A stretch of DNA of 64,000 nt from Benincasa hispida (GCF_009727055.1 NW_024065286.1:124001-188000); one strand, 5' to 3'; shown: positions 35,055 to 47,268, counted from the stretch's first letter. Made by a program: numbers and translations. Notes: generated by a model from the letters alone, not told the origin.

Positions 35055-35146
35055 CTTTGGCCCTAAGACCAAATTCCATAAAAGATCTTTTGGATATTTT
35101 ACCCTCAAGACAAGACTCACATGGTGGTAGAGAGGTGTCTTCTAAC
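35055..35146 (-). pseudogene. Copia element 2: integrase zinc-binding segment
   Basis: The minus strand reads EDTSLPPCESCLEGKISKRS, the CxxC part of the integrase HHCC finger. This continues the sequence interrupted at 37240 on the other side of the inserted solo LTR. It ends abruptly at the family B LTR, so RT and RNase H of this element are missing. Confidence 0.75.
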
Positions 35147-37239
35147 TGTTGGGGTTGATGTCCTAAAGTCTCGTGTCCTGTAGTTTGTAAACACATTTTG
35201 TACGAATGCTTGTGATGTATAATATATGATATTTACCACTTTTTGACTTTGCACATTGGATGTTTTATTTGCTTTACCACAAACTAATAAACTAAAATCC
35301 CTGGTTGTCTTTATGTAATTTAAGCATGTATGTGGTGACATACAAGTGGATCATGTCTTAAGTGATAACCAAAATGGTCTGTAGTATATGAATATAAGAG
35401 GGAAACCTTATCTTGGTAACGCTACGGATGCGACTCGCTTTGTGGAATAGGTACAAATGTTGTGACTTGTCACAGATTGTTTGATCCTGATCATTCGTGT
35501 AGAGGACATGCGAGCGGTGTGTCCTATACAAAGAGTTTGTATAAGACCTGACCACGAAATGTTAACTTCTCTTCATATAACCCCGTCCATGATAGAGACT
35601 TCACTTCACTAGGATGACCATAAGTAACATGACCTCAATCCTGAGTGAGTTGGAACTTCTTCCATTGAGGGCGATCCTTTGATTTTCTTGGGTGCGAGTG
35701 GCCAGAGCGCCGACTCAAACCTATCACTTTAGGGATTTGTTTGATTTGAGAGCTGGGAACTTAGCTACACAAGATGGAGTTTACTCTTTCCCCGAAACAG
35801 AGGTAAGTAGATAGATTGCTTCCTTAAGAGTTGATCCCGGGACTTGAACAATGTGGCGCCACCACACCTTCTCATGGCCCGAGAGGTGTTCACACATAGT
35901 AGAACTATGTTGTATTGTTCATTAGAGGGATTAGTGGTACTTAAGGAGTAAGATGTAACTACAGGGGAAAAATGGTAAATTGCTCAGCTGTACTTACGAG
36001 CATCTGTGAAGGGTCATCATACTGATGATTGGTTATATCTGATGGACATAGAAATATATCTGTGGTAAGAAGAGTTTAGTTGTCAGTCTTTAGTAGAATT
36101 CCATATAGTTAACGGATGGTGGATATCGTGGCTAAAGAGTTTAGTCAGTTATTCATGTACCGTTGGAGCTTCGAGCCATAGGTCCATAAGGTCCCCTTGG
36201 TAGCTTGGATACAAGTTGAGAATCAGTTTTTGGGTCAGTTTGAAATGTTCAAATTGACAAGAGGGAGTTCGATTATATATGATATAATTGACTTTATCTA
36301 TGAGATATATTAATTTGGAGGAAATTAGATATAAATATGATTTATATCTAGTAGAGAAAAAAATACTATGGTTAATATGTGTTATTAAACAATAGGTTAT
36401 GAATATAATGTGATTATATTTATTGTTTATTAAATGAAAAATTATGGGATATTTGGCCCGTGTCTCTTATGTTTTCGTAACGGATGAGTAAGATGAAGAA
36501 TTGTTTTTGAGACGCTTAAATAGCTCACGGTGTGTTAAGTATTTGATGATATAGTGTTTGAGAGTGTCATCGCTTAGTAAATTAGAGCCTATATGATAGC
36601 GCCACTTACTAAGCGATCGCTTACACCCGCGCACTACTTACTAAACGATCGCTTATCTTTTACTAAACAATCGTTTAACGCCCGAGTTTTATTAAACGAT
36701 CGTATAGATGATCACTTAGCTTTTCCTTTAGCACCCACGCTTTACTAAACGATCATATAGACAATCGCTTACCTTTTCCTACACGATCATATACTTTATC
36801 TAAATGATCAAGCATTTTGTCTATACGATAGATGAGTCTTTCTTCCACTTGCTTGATTGTTGTATACGATCTCTTTTCCTCCTCCCCTCTATCAAATTCG
36901 AACAAAGTCCACCCTTTGGATTCTCACTCTGAGTACTAAGGGCTCCGAGTGGTGATGTCGTCCCCATTTCCTTCTGTTCGTATGGAGTCTGTTTATGGTA
37001 GACGATTGGGTGTTGCTGAATGATAGCTTTTCGTTCCAACGAAAGCGAGATTTGTTGTGAAGAAAGTATTCAACTGGTATGCACTCTCGGTCTCTCATTT
37101 ATTTATCCATTAAGCATACTAGTAATTTAGCGTTGTTAATGTATATCTGTACGTGTGAATGTATGTGTGAATATTTTGTCACAATGAATTGGAAAGATCC
37201 GCTTCCGCTCATAGGTACTCTTGTATAAAAGTTCCTTCA
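35147..37239 (+). mobile_element. Solo LTR of family A, inserted in copia element 2
   Basis: Begins TGTTGGGGTTGATG and ends AAGTTCCTTCA on the plus strand, the reverse orientation of the copy at 22371. It is flanked by CTAAC (35142-35146) and TTAAC (37240-37244), a target duplication with one change. Removing it rejoins the integrase reading of copia element 2. It is about 2093 bases and contains a block of CGATCG-type palindromes at 36560-36830. With no internal domain it is a solo LTR. Confidence 0.85.
36560..36830. repeat. Array of AAACGATCGTTTA-like palindromes inside LTR
   Basis: Repeated variants of TTACTAAACGATCGCTTA and TAGACAATCGCTTACC spaced irregularly every 20-40 bases. The same motif type occurs in the other family A copies (about 55190-55310, 61050-61750, 62490-62700, 63310-63500) in differing number. 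Confidence 0.7.
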
Positions 37240-37985
37240 TTAACTTATTTAGGAGTCCACTCTTAACCAATCTTCCAATCCTATTGAAATTAATGTAGCC
37301 AAGTCTTAAGTGTTAGACATTAGGAGAAACTTTTCATCTCTTATTTTGAGTTTCAGCTGTTTTAAACATCTCTATATTCAAAACAGTTTTTGCCTCAGAT
37401 GGATTTAACATATATAAGTTATTTTCCAGTTTTGTATAACATATTTTAATACCTTTTGAGATAATGAACACTTCATTAACTTCAAAAGAAACTTTATATT
37501 TTTGTTCTAGCAAACATGAGATAGATATTAAATTCCTTTCCATAGTAGGAACATAATAGGCATTTTTAAGTAAAATGAATCTATCTTTCAATAAATAACT
37601 TCATATCTCCCACTTCTTTAGTTGAGACAACCTCTCTGGTCCTTACCTTAAAGGTTGTTTCGCCTTTTATAAGTTGTCTCTAGGAACTAGTTTCTTGGGC
37701 GAAAGCGCAAATATGATTAGCAGCACCTGAATCCAATATCCAGGTTAACTTATCATTTTCTACAAAATATGTTTTAGTAACCAGTAAATCATATTTAGTT
37801 TGGTTTATTAATGAGCTAGGAGTTAGAGGATATTCCTTTGTTAAAACGAATTTTAAATCATCATCTGCTAATATTGCGTTTGTGCTTGAAAAATTATTAA
37901 ACTTATCGGAAGCGAGTGTTTTAGAAGATTTCGACATGCTGAAAAATAAACAAATTCTAATTAGTAAAATTGCTTTATTATCCAA
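37240..37985 (-). pseudogene. Copia element 2: protease, GAG-pre-integrase and integrase start
   Basis: On the minus strand, 37985-37680 contains the protease site LTWILDSGAANHICAF (intact DSGA) and ends at a stop right after QETSS, where related elements have Trp. After a short disrupted stretch, 37591-37334 gives LKNAYYVPTMERNLISISCL and ENNLYMLNPSEAK, the GAG-pre-integrase domain. The next segment, with several stops, resembles the integrase HHCC start up to the solo LTR at 37239. The element is dead through nonsense changes, the LTR insertion and loss of its 3' half. Confidence 0.85.
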
Positions 37986-39450
37986 TCAGGTTTAGCAAAA
38001 TTAATAATGTACCCATCATTATTTTTATTGTAACGATACTTTAGAGATTTAGAGCAATATCTACTGGGGGGCAGTCTGCTGCTCCTCTTTGATTTGAGAC
38101 ATTTTCGGCTAGTCACTATTAACAGAGTAACTCACACTCTAATAGTTCTTTTAGCTATCATTTCTTTGGTCTAGAATATATAACACTTAGTAATTCTTGT
38201 AAGTGTGACCCCATCATTTTCAGATCTAGTGGTCGGCTAAAAAATACTACTGACTTGGAGAGTCAAAGTTGGGAATTGACTTAAGAGACCCTATCCATTT
38301 CTGGAGTTCGAGTTGTTCTGAATCTCATGTTACAACCCTCCGAGAGGATAACTACTGAAAAACGACTAGCTTATGTTTCCTAAAAACAACAAGCAGATGC
38401 AACATTAAAAATCTCATGGTCTAAACTAATGGAAGAGATCGCAGGACACATTGACACACATCCTTCACCAACTTACTATGAACTACTTCCCCTATTCACC
38501 TTGCTATTGACCCATGCAAATACTTTTCGAATGGAGGTCACTCCTAGGGTGACACGAAGTCGAGCATGAATCTCACGTTGTGAACTCTTAGGGACGTGAG
38601 AGCTAAGAACAACATACCGTATATGTTATTAAACTCCCACTAAAGTGTTCTAAACGGTTGGGTATAAATTTACTTAGGTATATTCCAGCTAATAAAACAT
38701 ACCCTAAGTCTAGGTGATTTTTTAAGTATAACATTTATACTGGAATTAACCCTACGATGTCTAAGTAATAAGCCAATTTTATTATCTCACATAGCTCACG
38801 CATGTTCGTAAAATCGAGTTAAGCTAACTCATACACCGACTCGATCCTCAGGTAGTAGGTGTTCCATAAACCGTCAACTTAAATACCTCCAACCTTATAC
38901 AGTACCTCACCAGGTGAGTTATTCTTATAACTACTAGTTTTACAAGATATTGACCTATTTTAACTATTAAAACAAGATTGTTTGGATTCTGTTAACCCTG
39001 AGTGAGCATGCTTTTATCTTTGCTAGAGATTTTAAAGTCCATCTTCTTTTATAACACTTATAACATAGACAATAAACCTATAACATGTATCTGACATGCT
39101 TTATATAAAAATTATATAAACATCCATTTCATGCATTAATATAACAACTTATATAAAAAACCATGGAATCCTACATATGCATAATATACATTATAACACT
39201 TATAATATAATTGCAATCCAAGCTACATGCTTATCCAATGGTAGGATTGTAAATCTACATGGAATACAATATGCATACAATAGATAAAATTATTTCATCC
39301 ATACATTCACAATGCATAATTAAATAAACATACTAAAATGGATCGGTTTTGACATCCTAAATTAGAAAATAGCTAAAATATTACAATAACAATAAACAGC
39401 CTCGAATCGCCTCCGAACACTTCGAACCAACTCGAATCGTTTAAAATTAT
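37986..39450 (-). other. Non-coding part next to copia element 2
   Basis: No gag ORF is recognisable upstream of the protease. The stretch is AT-rich, with many TATAACA and ACATGCAT-like runs at 39060-39300. I take it as decayed gag plus leader of copia element 2, but this is based on position only. Confidence 0.4.
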
Positions 39451-40858
39451 TGTTGGCTTTTTGGCCTTTAATCTCAAATTAATTAATTTTAGTTAATTAA
39501 TTAATCAATATTTTGATGATAACAAAATCAATTTTTAATTACTAAAAATCTTAGTGTTTTAATATGTCCATAGCGTAGAGCTCGGAACAACGATTCGAAC
39601 ACCTCTTGAATCACTCAAATCGGAGCTAAAATAAAGACGATATGACCGAAACAAGTCTAAAGAGAAAATACCGTGGTAAGATGACGTGGCATAACCAAAC
39701 TATTTGCATGTAGAATGTGACAACATATGGGTTGAATGGTGGATCATTAAGAGATTAACATATGATGGACTTTTGATTTTTGGATTGATTTAAAATAAAA
39801 AATTGAAATTTAAAAGAAATTTAAAAGGAAAATAAATTTAATATTATTTTATGTTTGTGTCTAACGGTTAGTTTTTTACACATGGTATGTTTTTTATTTT
39901 TGGATTGATTTTAAAGAGAATGAATTTAAAAAGAAAATGAATTAAAAGGAAAATGAATTTAATATTATTTTATGTTTGTGTCTAACGGCTAGTTTTTGAC
40001 ACATGGTATGTTTTTTTATTTTTTGGATTAATTTTAAAAAGAAAATAAATTTCAAAAGAAAAGGAATTTAATATTATATTTTGTTTGTATCTAACGACTA
40101 GTTTAGTTTAAAATCTCCACCAATGATTTTTCTTTTCCAAAATCCAATGGTCCAAATTAATCGTGGTTTCTAAAAATTTTTCCATCTCTATATAAACCAT
40201 CTTCCTCTCCAAATTTTAAACCAACAAATTTTTACATTTCACAATCTTCAAAAAACTCAAAAGTTCCATTGTTGCTCTCTCTAAGTTCCCAATTTTTTTT
40301 CATCTTATTATTGAGAGAGTGTTATTGTATTGTGAGGATAAACTTGTTGAGTGCTTAAACTTGTAAATCCACTCTAGTGAGAGTTGTATTGTGTTCTTAA
40401 AAAATTTCAACATTTGTAATGGTTTGATCCTAAACCATGGAAAGGATTGGGTTTGCTCTTGAACCCGTAAAAGGAGCGGTGGTGTAACGGTTGGGCTCTA
40501 ATCCGTGGAAAGAGTCGAAAATATTTTATTCAAATTCCTAAGAGGCGCTTGGGGAGTGGAGTAGGTCGAGTTTGACCGAACCACTATAAAAATTACGGTA
40601 TCTTCTTCTCTAACTCTTTCCTTTTTATTTTTGTAATTAATTTAAGCAATTTATTGTATGTTTTAGTTTGTTCTTATTTATTTGCTAAAATTTGATAGAA
40701 TTAAATTATCACATTTTTGTCATCTTATATATTGCATAAATTGATTTTTTCTTATTATTTATAAAAAGTATATTAATTAGTTTAATTGGGTTAATTTAAA
40801 AAAAAAAGTTTAATTAAACCCTATTCACTCCCTCTAGGGTTTCCATATCGATCCAATA
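39451..40858. repeat. Probable LTR of a third family (C)
   Basis: Starts TGTTGGCTTTTTGGCC and includes TTTTGATGATAACAAAATC, a sequence style common near one end of plant copia LTRs. It ends in CCCTCTAGGGTTTCCATATC followed by GATCCAATA. It has three diverged copies of a ~100-base unit with TTTATGTTTGTGTCTAACGG (39850-40100). No target duplication was found: the left flank is copia element 2 sequence and the right flank is the middle of a family B LTR. Confidence 0.55.
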
Positions 40859-41828
40859 GGTCACTCCACTAAAGCTTAATAGTTGCACTCCCCTCATTGT
40901 AGATATATTTCTGTCCACTCAATATAACCATAATCAATAAGTCAACCCTTCACAGGTTGTTCGTAATAATGGTTGGGTCAAAAGCTATTTTACCCTCGAG
41001 ATTACATCTTGTTTCTTAAGTCCCACTGATCCTCTAATGAACAATTGATTTGTGATCCAATCACTAAACCGAGTTCCTCTCAGGCTAATGAGAGGATGGA
41101 ACCCCTTGTTCAAGACCCGGAGTCAGCACTTAAGGGAACAACCTCTCTATTATTCCTAAAAGCGGGTAGGAGCGAATTCCATCTTGCACCTTATGTCCCT
41201 AGCTATCTATTCGGTTTTACCCCTGAAATGGGAGGCTTATTGAGTTGGCGCTATTGAGCCAACCCTCACCCATGCAAATCTAAGGATAATCCTGGATAAA
41301 CATGAGTTCATAGTTAGCTCAGGATTAAGATTAAGTTACCTAGGTCATCGCTTTGAAATAGTCAGTCTTAAATAATAAACAACGTTATAAAGTAAGAGTG
41401 ACTTATTTCTTGGTCCGGTTTTATACAAACTTTTTGCACATGATGGTTGTACGTGCTAAAAATCCAGTACATTCTCCCCACTTGCATGTCTCCATATGAA
41501 CGATTCAAGATGACATCGTTTGTACTAAATACAAAGTGGGCTGCATCCGATAGTGTCCCAGGATAAGATATCCAACCTTATTCGTATACTATAGACCGTT
41601 TAGACTATGTACTTAGACTTGATCTACTTTTATGTCACTACATATAGTCCAAATATTCATGTAATAGCCATGAATATTAGTTTATTGGATTTAGATTCTT
41701 TCTAAGACGAATGAGCAAGTAATACATTCAATAACAACTTTATTGAATAAGTCTCAATAACCTCGTTATTGATAAGAGAATAAGTTTATTGGTTACAAAC
41801 CACAAGTTTTAAGATATAAAACCCAACA
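40859..41828 (-). repeat. Partial LTR of family B
   Basis: Matches 34114-35054 over its length with the same orientation and ends AAAACCCAACA at 41828. The first ~1 kb of the LTR is missing at the junction with the family C repeat. The ORF at 41045-41257 lies inside it and has the same counterpart at 34434, so it is LTR sequence. Confidence 0.7.
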
Positions 41829-44420
41829 GAATTGACCCTCCAACGCTCTCTAGTCAACTCTGGCACCAAGGACCCTTTGTATTATGCTTAGAACCTTCTC
41901 TAGTCCTCAAAACTCCAAAACTCCATATGATAACTGACTGAAAGTCCTAGCTTAAATAAAAAAAAAAAAATTCCAAAATTGGACTGGCGCCACGACGTTC
42001 CTTGATGGCATCGCAGTGCTATAATTCTTTTTTCGTAGCATAGGGTGCTATCACTTGCATCACAAGTTGAAGTAGCTTGATGCCCCCTATTTGGGTAGAA
42101 TTCACCTTCTTTCTTCCCTACTTCGTAAAATTGGCCTCACTTGTCTTGATTATGCAAAAATATATCATTTTCATTCTCTGAAATACCAAATCTCATTTTT
42201 TTGCTCAAATACTGAAAAACACCAGCAAATGACATCAAATCTAACAATATCAAGCATAAAAAACTCTAAACAAAAGGAAAATTAAAGCATTTTGTAAGTG
42301 CTTTTCACAAAGCCTTCGAGATAAATCCACGTTCTAGAACAAGCTGGAAAGCCTTGAAATAAATCAACATCGATAACAAGTTGTAAAACCGTTAAGGTAA
42401 GTTTACTTTTTGAGAGAAAGCATCAAAGAATCATTTATTAGAGATTTTACTCACAATACTGAAATTAATACAAATATAAGTTTATTCAGCAAATTAAATT
42501 TCTCCAAAAATCTTGTCGAATAAACGTGATCTAGACCAAAGTAGGTAGGTTAGATAAATCTAGAGTAACCGAGCCAAAAAATAATAATAATGAGGCAAAA
42601 AGATTGTGAGTATACTTTAAATTGAATCATCTTTCTTGCTTGATCTTATTTTATCTAGATAGTCTACCTTCATCTCTACAGCTTGTTGTCATATTATATT
42701 ATTGCACAGTCGTCAATCCAAATAAATAAATAAATAATGAGGCAAATGGGTCGTGAGTACACTTTAAATCGAATCATCTTTCTTACTCAATCATATTTTA
42801 TCTCGACAGCCTACTTTCATCTCTACTATTTGTTGCCATATTATATTATAGCACAATCGTCAATTGCCAATCCAATGGATGTGCTACGTAAATAACTTAG
42901 AAGATCAAAAATTAAATATTAGAGACACACAAGTGCAACATCTTCAAATTGAAACCCAATAAACACAATTATCAAGACTTATGGATGCTAAAGTTTTGTT
43001 TTGTTTTGTTTTTTTTTTTTAAAGAACTATTTTATTGGGAAATTTTTAAGAACTAATTGCAAATATGGAATCGTGTTAGAAATATATTAACCATTTATTG
43101 ATTTGATGACCATAATCGAGTTTATCATTTATGATTTTTTTTTTTGAGTATTTGTTGATTTTTGTTTTTTGTTATACTGACGTGGATGGCGATTGAAATA
43201 TTGCATAATAGTAATCGAGATGTTGGGTATATATATATATATATATTATTTTTATAATATTAGACTTGTACTATTTTGCCCTTTTAAAAAAGCCTAATAA
43301 ATTGAAAGAAAATGTCTCTTAATCTTTTTATTTTGTTTATTTTGACTTTTCTGTGATTGGTCAGTCAGTGACATGGACAAGAGAATCCAACCACACACAT
43401 TCTTTATAGAATTGTCAAAGGAGTTGACTTATATCATATTTGTGAACCTCAAGCTTCCCAAAATTGTGGTTGAAAAGTCAATGAAAATATGGGTAGGAAA
43501 TGGACTTAATAATTAATGAAAAAAATTCTAAAACATTTAATTAAAGTCACATTGGGAAACATTTTGTGTTATTTTGCAAAAAAATAAAAAAATAAAAAAA
43601 TAATAAATAATAAAGAAAATGAAGAGATTATAGAACAAAATATGGGTAGGAAATGGACTTAATTAAAAACAATTTATTCTAATATTTAAAAATAATATTG
43701 TGTAGATTTATTGTTTCAATTGAAGAAAGAAACACATACAAGTTAGAAAGTTTTGATAATTTTCATAGTCAATATCAATCATACAAGTTAGAAAGTCTCG
43801 ATAATTTTCATAGCAAATATCAATCCAATTTTTTTCTATTAATTTAAGATAAGGGTCGATTGCTTGTTGAATCTGTGAATTGTGTGATAATAGGATACTC
43901 CAAACTTGAAAGTCTATATGTCCAAAGTAGTCTATAACTCTAAGAGAACGTAAAAGATGGAGAAGTAAAAGATTCTAACTCCCGAATGAATTTTGTCAAT
44001 TATTTTTGAACAATTGTAGGACCCATGTAATGAAAAAACCAACCTAAATATTAATGAAACAAGTAGGTAATGATAGTAGTATAAGAATTATTTTCATTCT
44101 GCTCACTCCTACTCTACTTTGAGATTCACTACTCTTAGAATTTGAACTAACTCTAACCTCCAGAAAAGTAATACATGTCATTACCATTAAACCATGTTCA
44201 CTTTGGCTAATTAAACGTATAAATAATATTACATTCATAATCATTTCATAAGCAATTTTTAGATTTAATTAGTGAGAAGATAAAAAAAAAATTTACAAAA
44301 AAAAAGAGCAAAAGAAACTAGATATAACACATTAAAATTTTGATAGCTGAAAATTCATATAGATTGCTAAATAAATCTTTCTTTTCCACATAGAAATGTT
44401 AAAAATAAAATAAAATAAAA
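41829..44420. other. Intergenic region, no gene recognised
   Basis: Holds an imperfect tandem duplication of about 130-150 bases (42589-42717 and 42736-42861), an (AT)n run near 43230-43247, and a duplicated ATGGGTAGGAAATGGACTTA (43490 and 43644). The first part (41829-42090) may be further decayed LTR-element sequence. I see no coding region. Confidence 0.6.
42589..42861. repeat. Imperfect tandem duplication (~150-bp period)
   Basis: Both copies contain AATGAGGCAAA, GTGAGTA…ACTTTAAAT…GAATCATCTTTCTT, and TCATCTCTAC…TTGT…CATATTATATTAT…GCACA…CGTCAA. They differ by scattered substitutions, indicating an old duplication. Confidence 0.8.
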
Positions 44421-44954
44421 TTAAAATGTGTTTGTTTCAACCAAACCTCTAAGAACATTCACTTGCAACTCAAGACATTTTACATAACTTTCAGTTTGTT
44501 TCAACAAATCATCATCTTCAATATTAAAATCAGCACCACCTGGTATAATTTTCCTCAGCTTCATCAACCCATGTTCCATTTTCTTCTCTTCTTCTGCTTC
44601 CTCCTCCTCCTCCTTTCCTAAATTTTCTTGAGAAAATTTGACAGTTTGGAGAGAAAAATCAAAATCATTTTCATTGCCAACTTGATCTCTTTGAAGAAGC
44701 TTCTTTTTTAGAGCAATTCCCCATGCAAATTGATCACTTGCTGATTGAGCCATTGCCATGTCAACTTCAAACTTCACAAATTTCTGAAAATTTTGTTCTT
44801 GTTGTTGATGATGTTGATGATGATGATGAGAAATTTTGACTAAAGATGTCATCAAATGTTTGACATAGTTTCTTGCAAACATGGTGTATGCAACTTTGTT
44901 TGGTTCTAGAGAAAATACCCTTCTTGATCCTTTTCTCACAATTTGCCTTCCCAT
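44421..44954 (-). CDS. IBH1-like atypical (non-basic) HLH transcription regulator, 177 aa
   Basis: Single-exon gene on the minus strand. The start is supported by an in-frame TGA directly before the ATG. Conserved IBH1-family blocks: FSLEPNKVAYTMFARNYVKHL (residues 14-34) and VDMAMAQSASDQFAWGIALK (64-83). The C-terminal HLH has helix 1 HGLMKLRKIIPGG (128-140), a short loop, and helix 2 DLLKQTESYVKCLELQVNVL (149-168) running on to about 172. There is no basic DNA-binding region before the HLH. A His/Gln run (43-54) and an acidic run (114-125) are low-complexity spacers. IBH1-type proteins are nuclear, act by dimerising with growth-promoting bHLH factors, and restrain cell elongation downstream of brassinosteroid. 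Length is close to the family's usual 150-200. Assignment to the IBH1/IBL group is confident; the exact orthologue is not. Confidence 0.85.
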   Translation of the reverse strand: MGRQIVRKGSRRVFSLEPNKVAYTMFARNYVKHLMTSLVKISHHHHQHHQQQEQNFQKFVKFEVDMAMAQSASDQFAWGIALKKKLLQRDQVGNENDFDFSLQTVKFSQENLGKEEEEEAEEEKKMEHGLMKLRKIIPGGADFNIEDDDLLKQTESYVKCLELQVNVLRGLVETNTF

Positions 44955-45130
44955 TCACTAAAGATTTAAAATAACAATAATAATAATAATAATGTAGGGT
45001 TAGAAAAAAGCTTAGGACTTGAACAAGAAAAACTGAACTTTGGGAAAAGAAAAATTGATGGGATTTGGAGAAGGAGAAAGGAAGAGTCTCTTTTTATGTA
45101 GCAAAGAAATGAAGCATAGTGGAGACTTGG
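44955..45130 (-). promoter_or_regulatory. Probable leader and core promoter of the IBH1-like gene
   Basis: Immediately upstream of the ATG (minus strand) is an AT-rich leader with an (ATT)n/(AAT)n run at 44976-44994. About 140 bases upstream is TACATAAAAAGAG (about 45090-45102), a weak TATA-like element followed by CT-rich sequence. The start site is not determinable from sequence. Confidence 0.3.
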
Positions 45131-45898
45131 AGAGAGAATTTCAAACAAAGGAAAAGAGTGGTGGTTGATATAGTTGGAAAAAGTGAAAAATCTTATCCCA
45201 AAAAAAAAAAAAAAAAAAAAAAAAAATTCAATTTGGAATAGTATAACCAAAGTTTGGATATTATTATTACAACTCATCAAAGTTTTTTTTGGTTAAATTA
45301 CATTTGTTGTCTCGAAGTTTTTGATGTGTATAATTTAAGTTCACATATTTCAAAAAGTTTTGAGTAGATATATAGTCTCTATATTTTAAAAAAGCGTATT
45401 TAAGTGACATTAAATTTAATTTAATGTTTACATATGATTATATCCTAATTGTAGGATTTCATAACTCCCATATTTCTTTATTTTCTCACCAACAAATTAT
45501 TAAACTACAATGAAGAACCGTTATTATTAAACATTATATTTATATAAGTAGTACTAGATAAGTACTAAAATAACCTACTATAAAATTTTTTAAACTAAGG
45601 AAACTAAACATAAAAATAAATTCAAGTTTTATTTTTTTATTTTTTGTTTAATTAATAATTCAGACAGAAAATGTTGTCAAAACAAACACATGTTACATTT
45701 TTGAAGAGGAGAGTTTTTTTTTTCTTTTATTTTTTTCCATTTTATTTGGAAAAGAGTTCACATGGCTTCACATGCATGGCTTTCCTTAGGGTTTTTAAAC
45801 CTACCTGAAGAGGGACCCTTTGGCCATGTGCATAAGCAAACAAAAACACCAAAACCCCACTTTAAATGCCATCACATGATTCTCTCTATATCATCAAT

Positions 45899-45899
45899 N
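45899..45899. other. Single ambiguous base
   Basis: An isolated n in otherwise resolved sequence, showing a consensus conflict in the assembly. Confidence 0.99.
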
Positions 45900-46844
45900 G
45901 TGTTTTTCTTTTTCCTTTCTACTGTATATCTTTTTGTTTACTCTTTCCACAAAAATGTTCTATCTCTTTCTATTTCTTTTCTCATTTCAAATTAAAACAG
46001 CTCATTTATGCTATTTCCCAGCTCCTTTTTTTGACCACAAATATGTATATCTCTCTCTCTTTCAAAGATTTTCACACTTCAAAAACTTGGTTTTGGTTTT
46101 GGTTGTGGACTTATTTGTTTGTCCTCAATCATTCTTTTGCAAAAAGGGTTTGGTCCCGATCTGTGGTTGTTTGATTATGGTTTTCGTTTCTATGATTTTG
46201 ATTTTTGTGGATCGTTTTCGTTGTAATGATTTTGTTTTTAGTTTTTTCTTACTTTTGTCGAGGATATCCCACAATAAAAAAAGTAAGGGCGATTTCATAC
46301 GTTTTATAAGATATAGATGAGTTGTTCTTCTCATTGTCAATTGGTGATTTTAAGATGGAACCTCATGCTATCTAATATGGTATCAAAGTTTATAAAGTCC
46401 AAACGGATATTTTGTTCAATAAAAAAAGTTCCGATTTAAGAATGGTAAATACTAAAGAGGCATCATCTAGAGGGACATATTGAGAATCTTTCATTAAAAA
46501 AAAAATTAAGGAAACTCACTTTTTATAAGATAGATATAAGCTACTTCTCTTATTGCTAATTAATTTTGAGATGAAATCTCATATTATCTAATTTCAATTA
46601 ATAATGTTACGTAACATGACTGAGTTTGAAGAAACTAAAGTTAGGAACAAAGAATATTTGTTTTTTTTTTTTTTTTTGAAAAAAAATATTCTTTTAATAA
46701 AAAATTGACTATAGTGATAGAAGTAAAATTGTTATCGAGCTAGGCAAAAACACTAGCAGTACAGAGAAAAAATGAAACACATATCTTGTTAGTACTTTTT
46801 TTGGAAATAGATTTTTTTTTGTTAAAAAATATATATTTTTGTAA

Positions 46845-46915
46845 TATGTGAAGTAGAAGATCGAATCTCAAATTTAAGTACAAATTTATGTTACTTGAGT
46901 TATACTCATGTTAAT
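46845..46915 (-). repeat. tRNA-derived SINE relic
   Basis: On the minus strand: ACATGAGTATAACTCAAGTA (A-box-like), then TGAGATTCGATCTTCTACTT (B-box-like), matching the family seen at 17.9 and 18.9 kb. Confidence 0.5.
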
Positions 46916-47232
46916 AGAATTTATATTACAATAAAATAGGTCATAAGTTTAAATTCTTACACATATAACATGTGGCCCAAAAAATAGGCCAAACACTATA
47001 AGTAATTCTATTTTTTTTTATGAGAGTGATACTCCATTCTTCTTTACTCTTCTTCTTTATTTATTATTTTTAATTTAAAAATATCATGTCAATATTTAAA
47101 ATTAGAAAAAATTATTACTTAAAGACATTTTAAATCTATTCTTAAAAATTTAAAAACTAAAATGTTATATTTTAAAATCTTAAGGTCAAAACAAATTTGT
47201 TCCTGAAAACTTAGTGAATAAAAGAGTCCTCT

Positions 47233-47268
47233 TCCCATCCATCCATCCATCCACCCATCCACCCATCG
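47233..47268. repeat. (CATC)n microsatellite
   Basis: CCATCCATCCATCCACCCAT-type run in intergenic DNA. Confidence 0.9.

Noticed and set aside
36560..36830. CRISPR-like regularly spaced palindromes
   Set aside because: Spacing and repeats are irregular, it lies within a plant LTR, and a eukaryotic nuclear context excludes CRISPR.
45762..46320. Cluster of overlapping ORFs including one starting MASHAWLSLG
   Set aside because: The frames overlap each other, run through an ambiguous base and are pyrimidine-tract translations; no domain was recognised and no microRNA hairpin could be supported.
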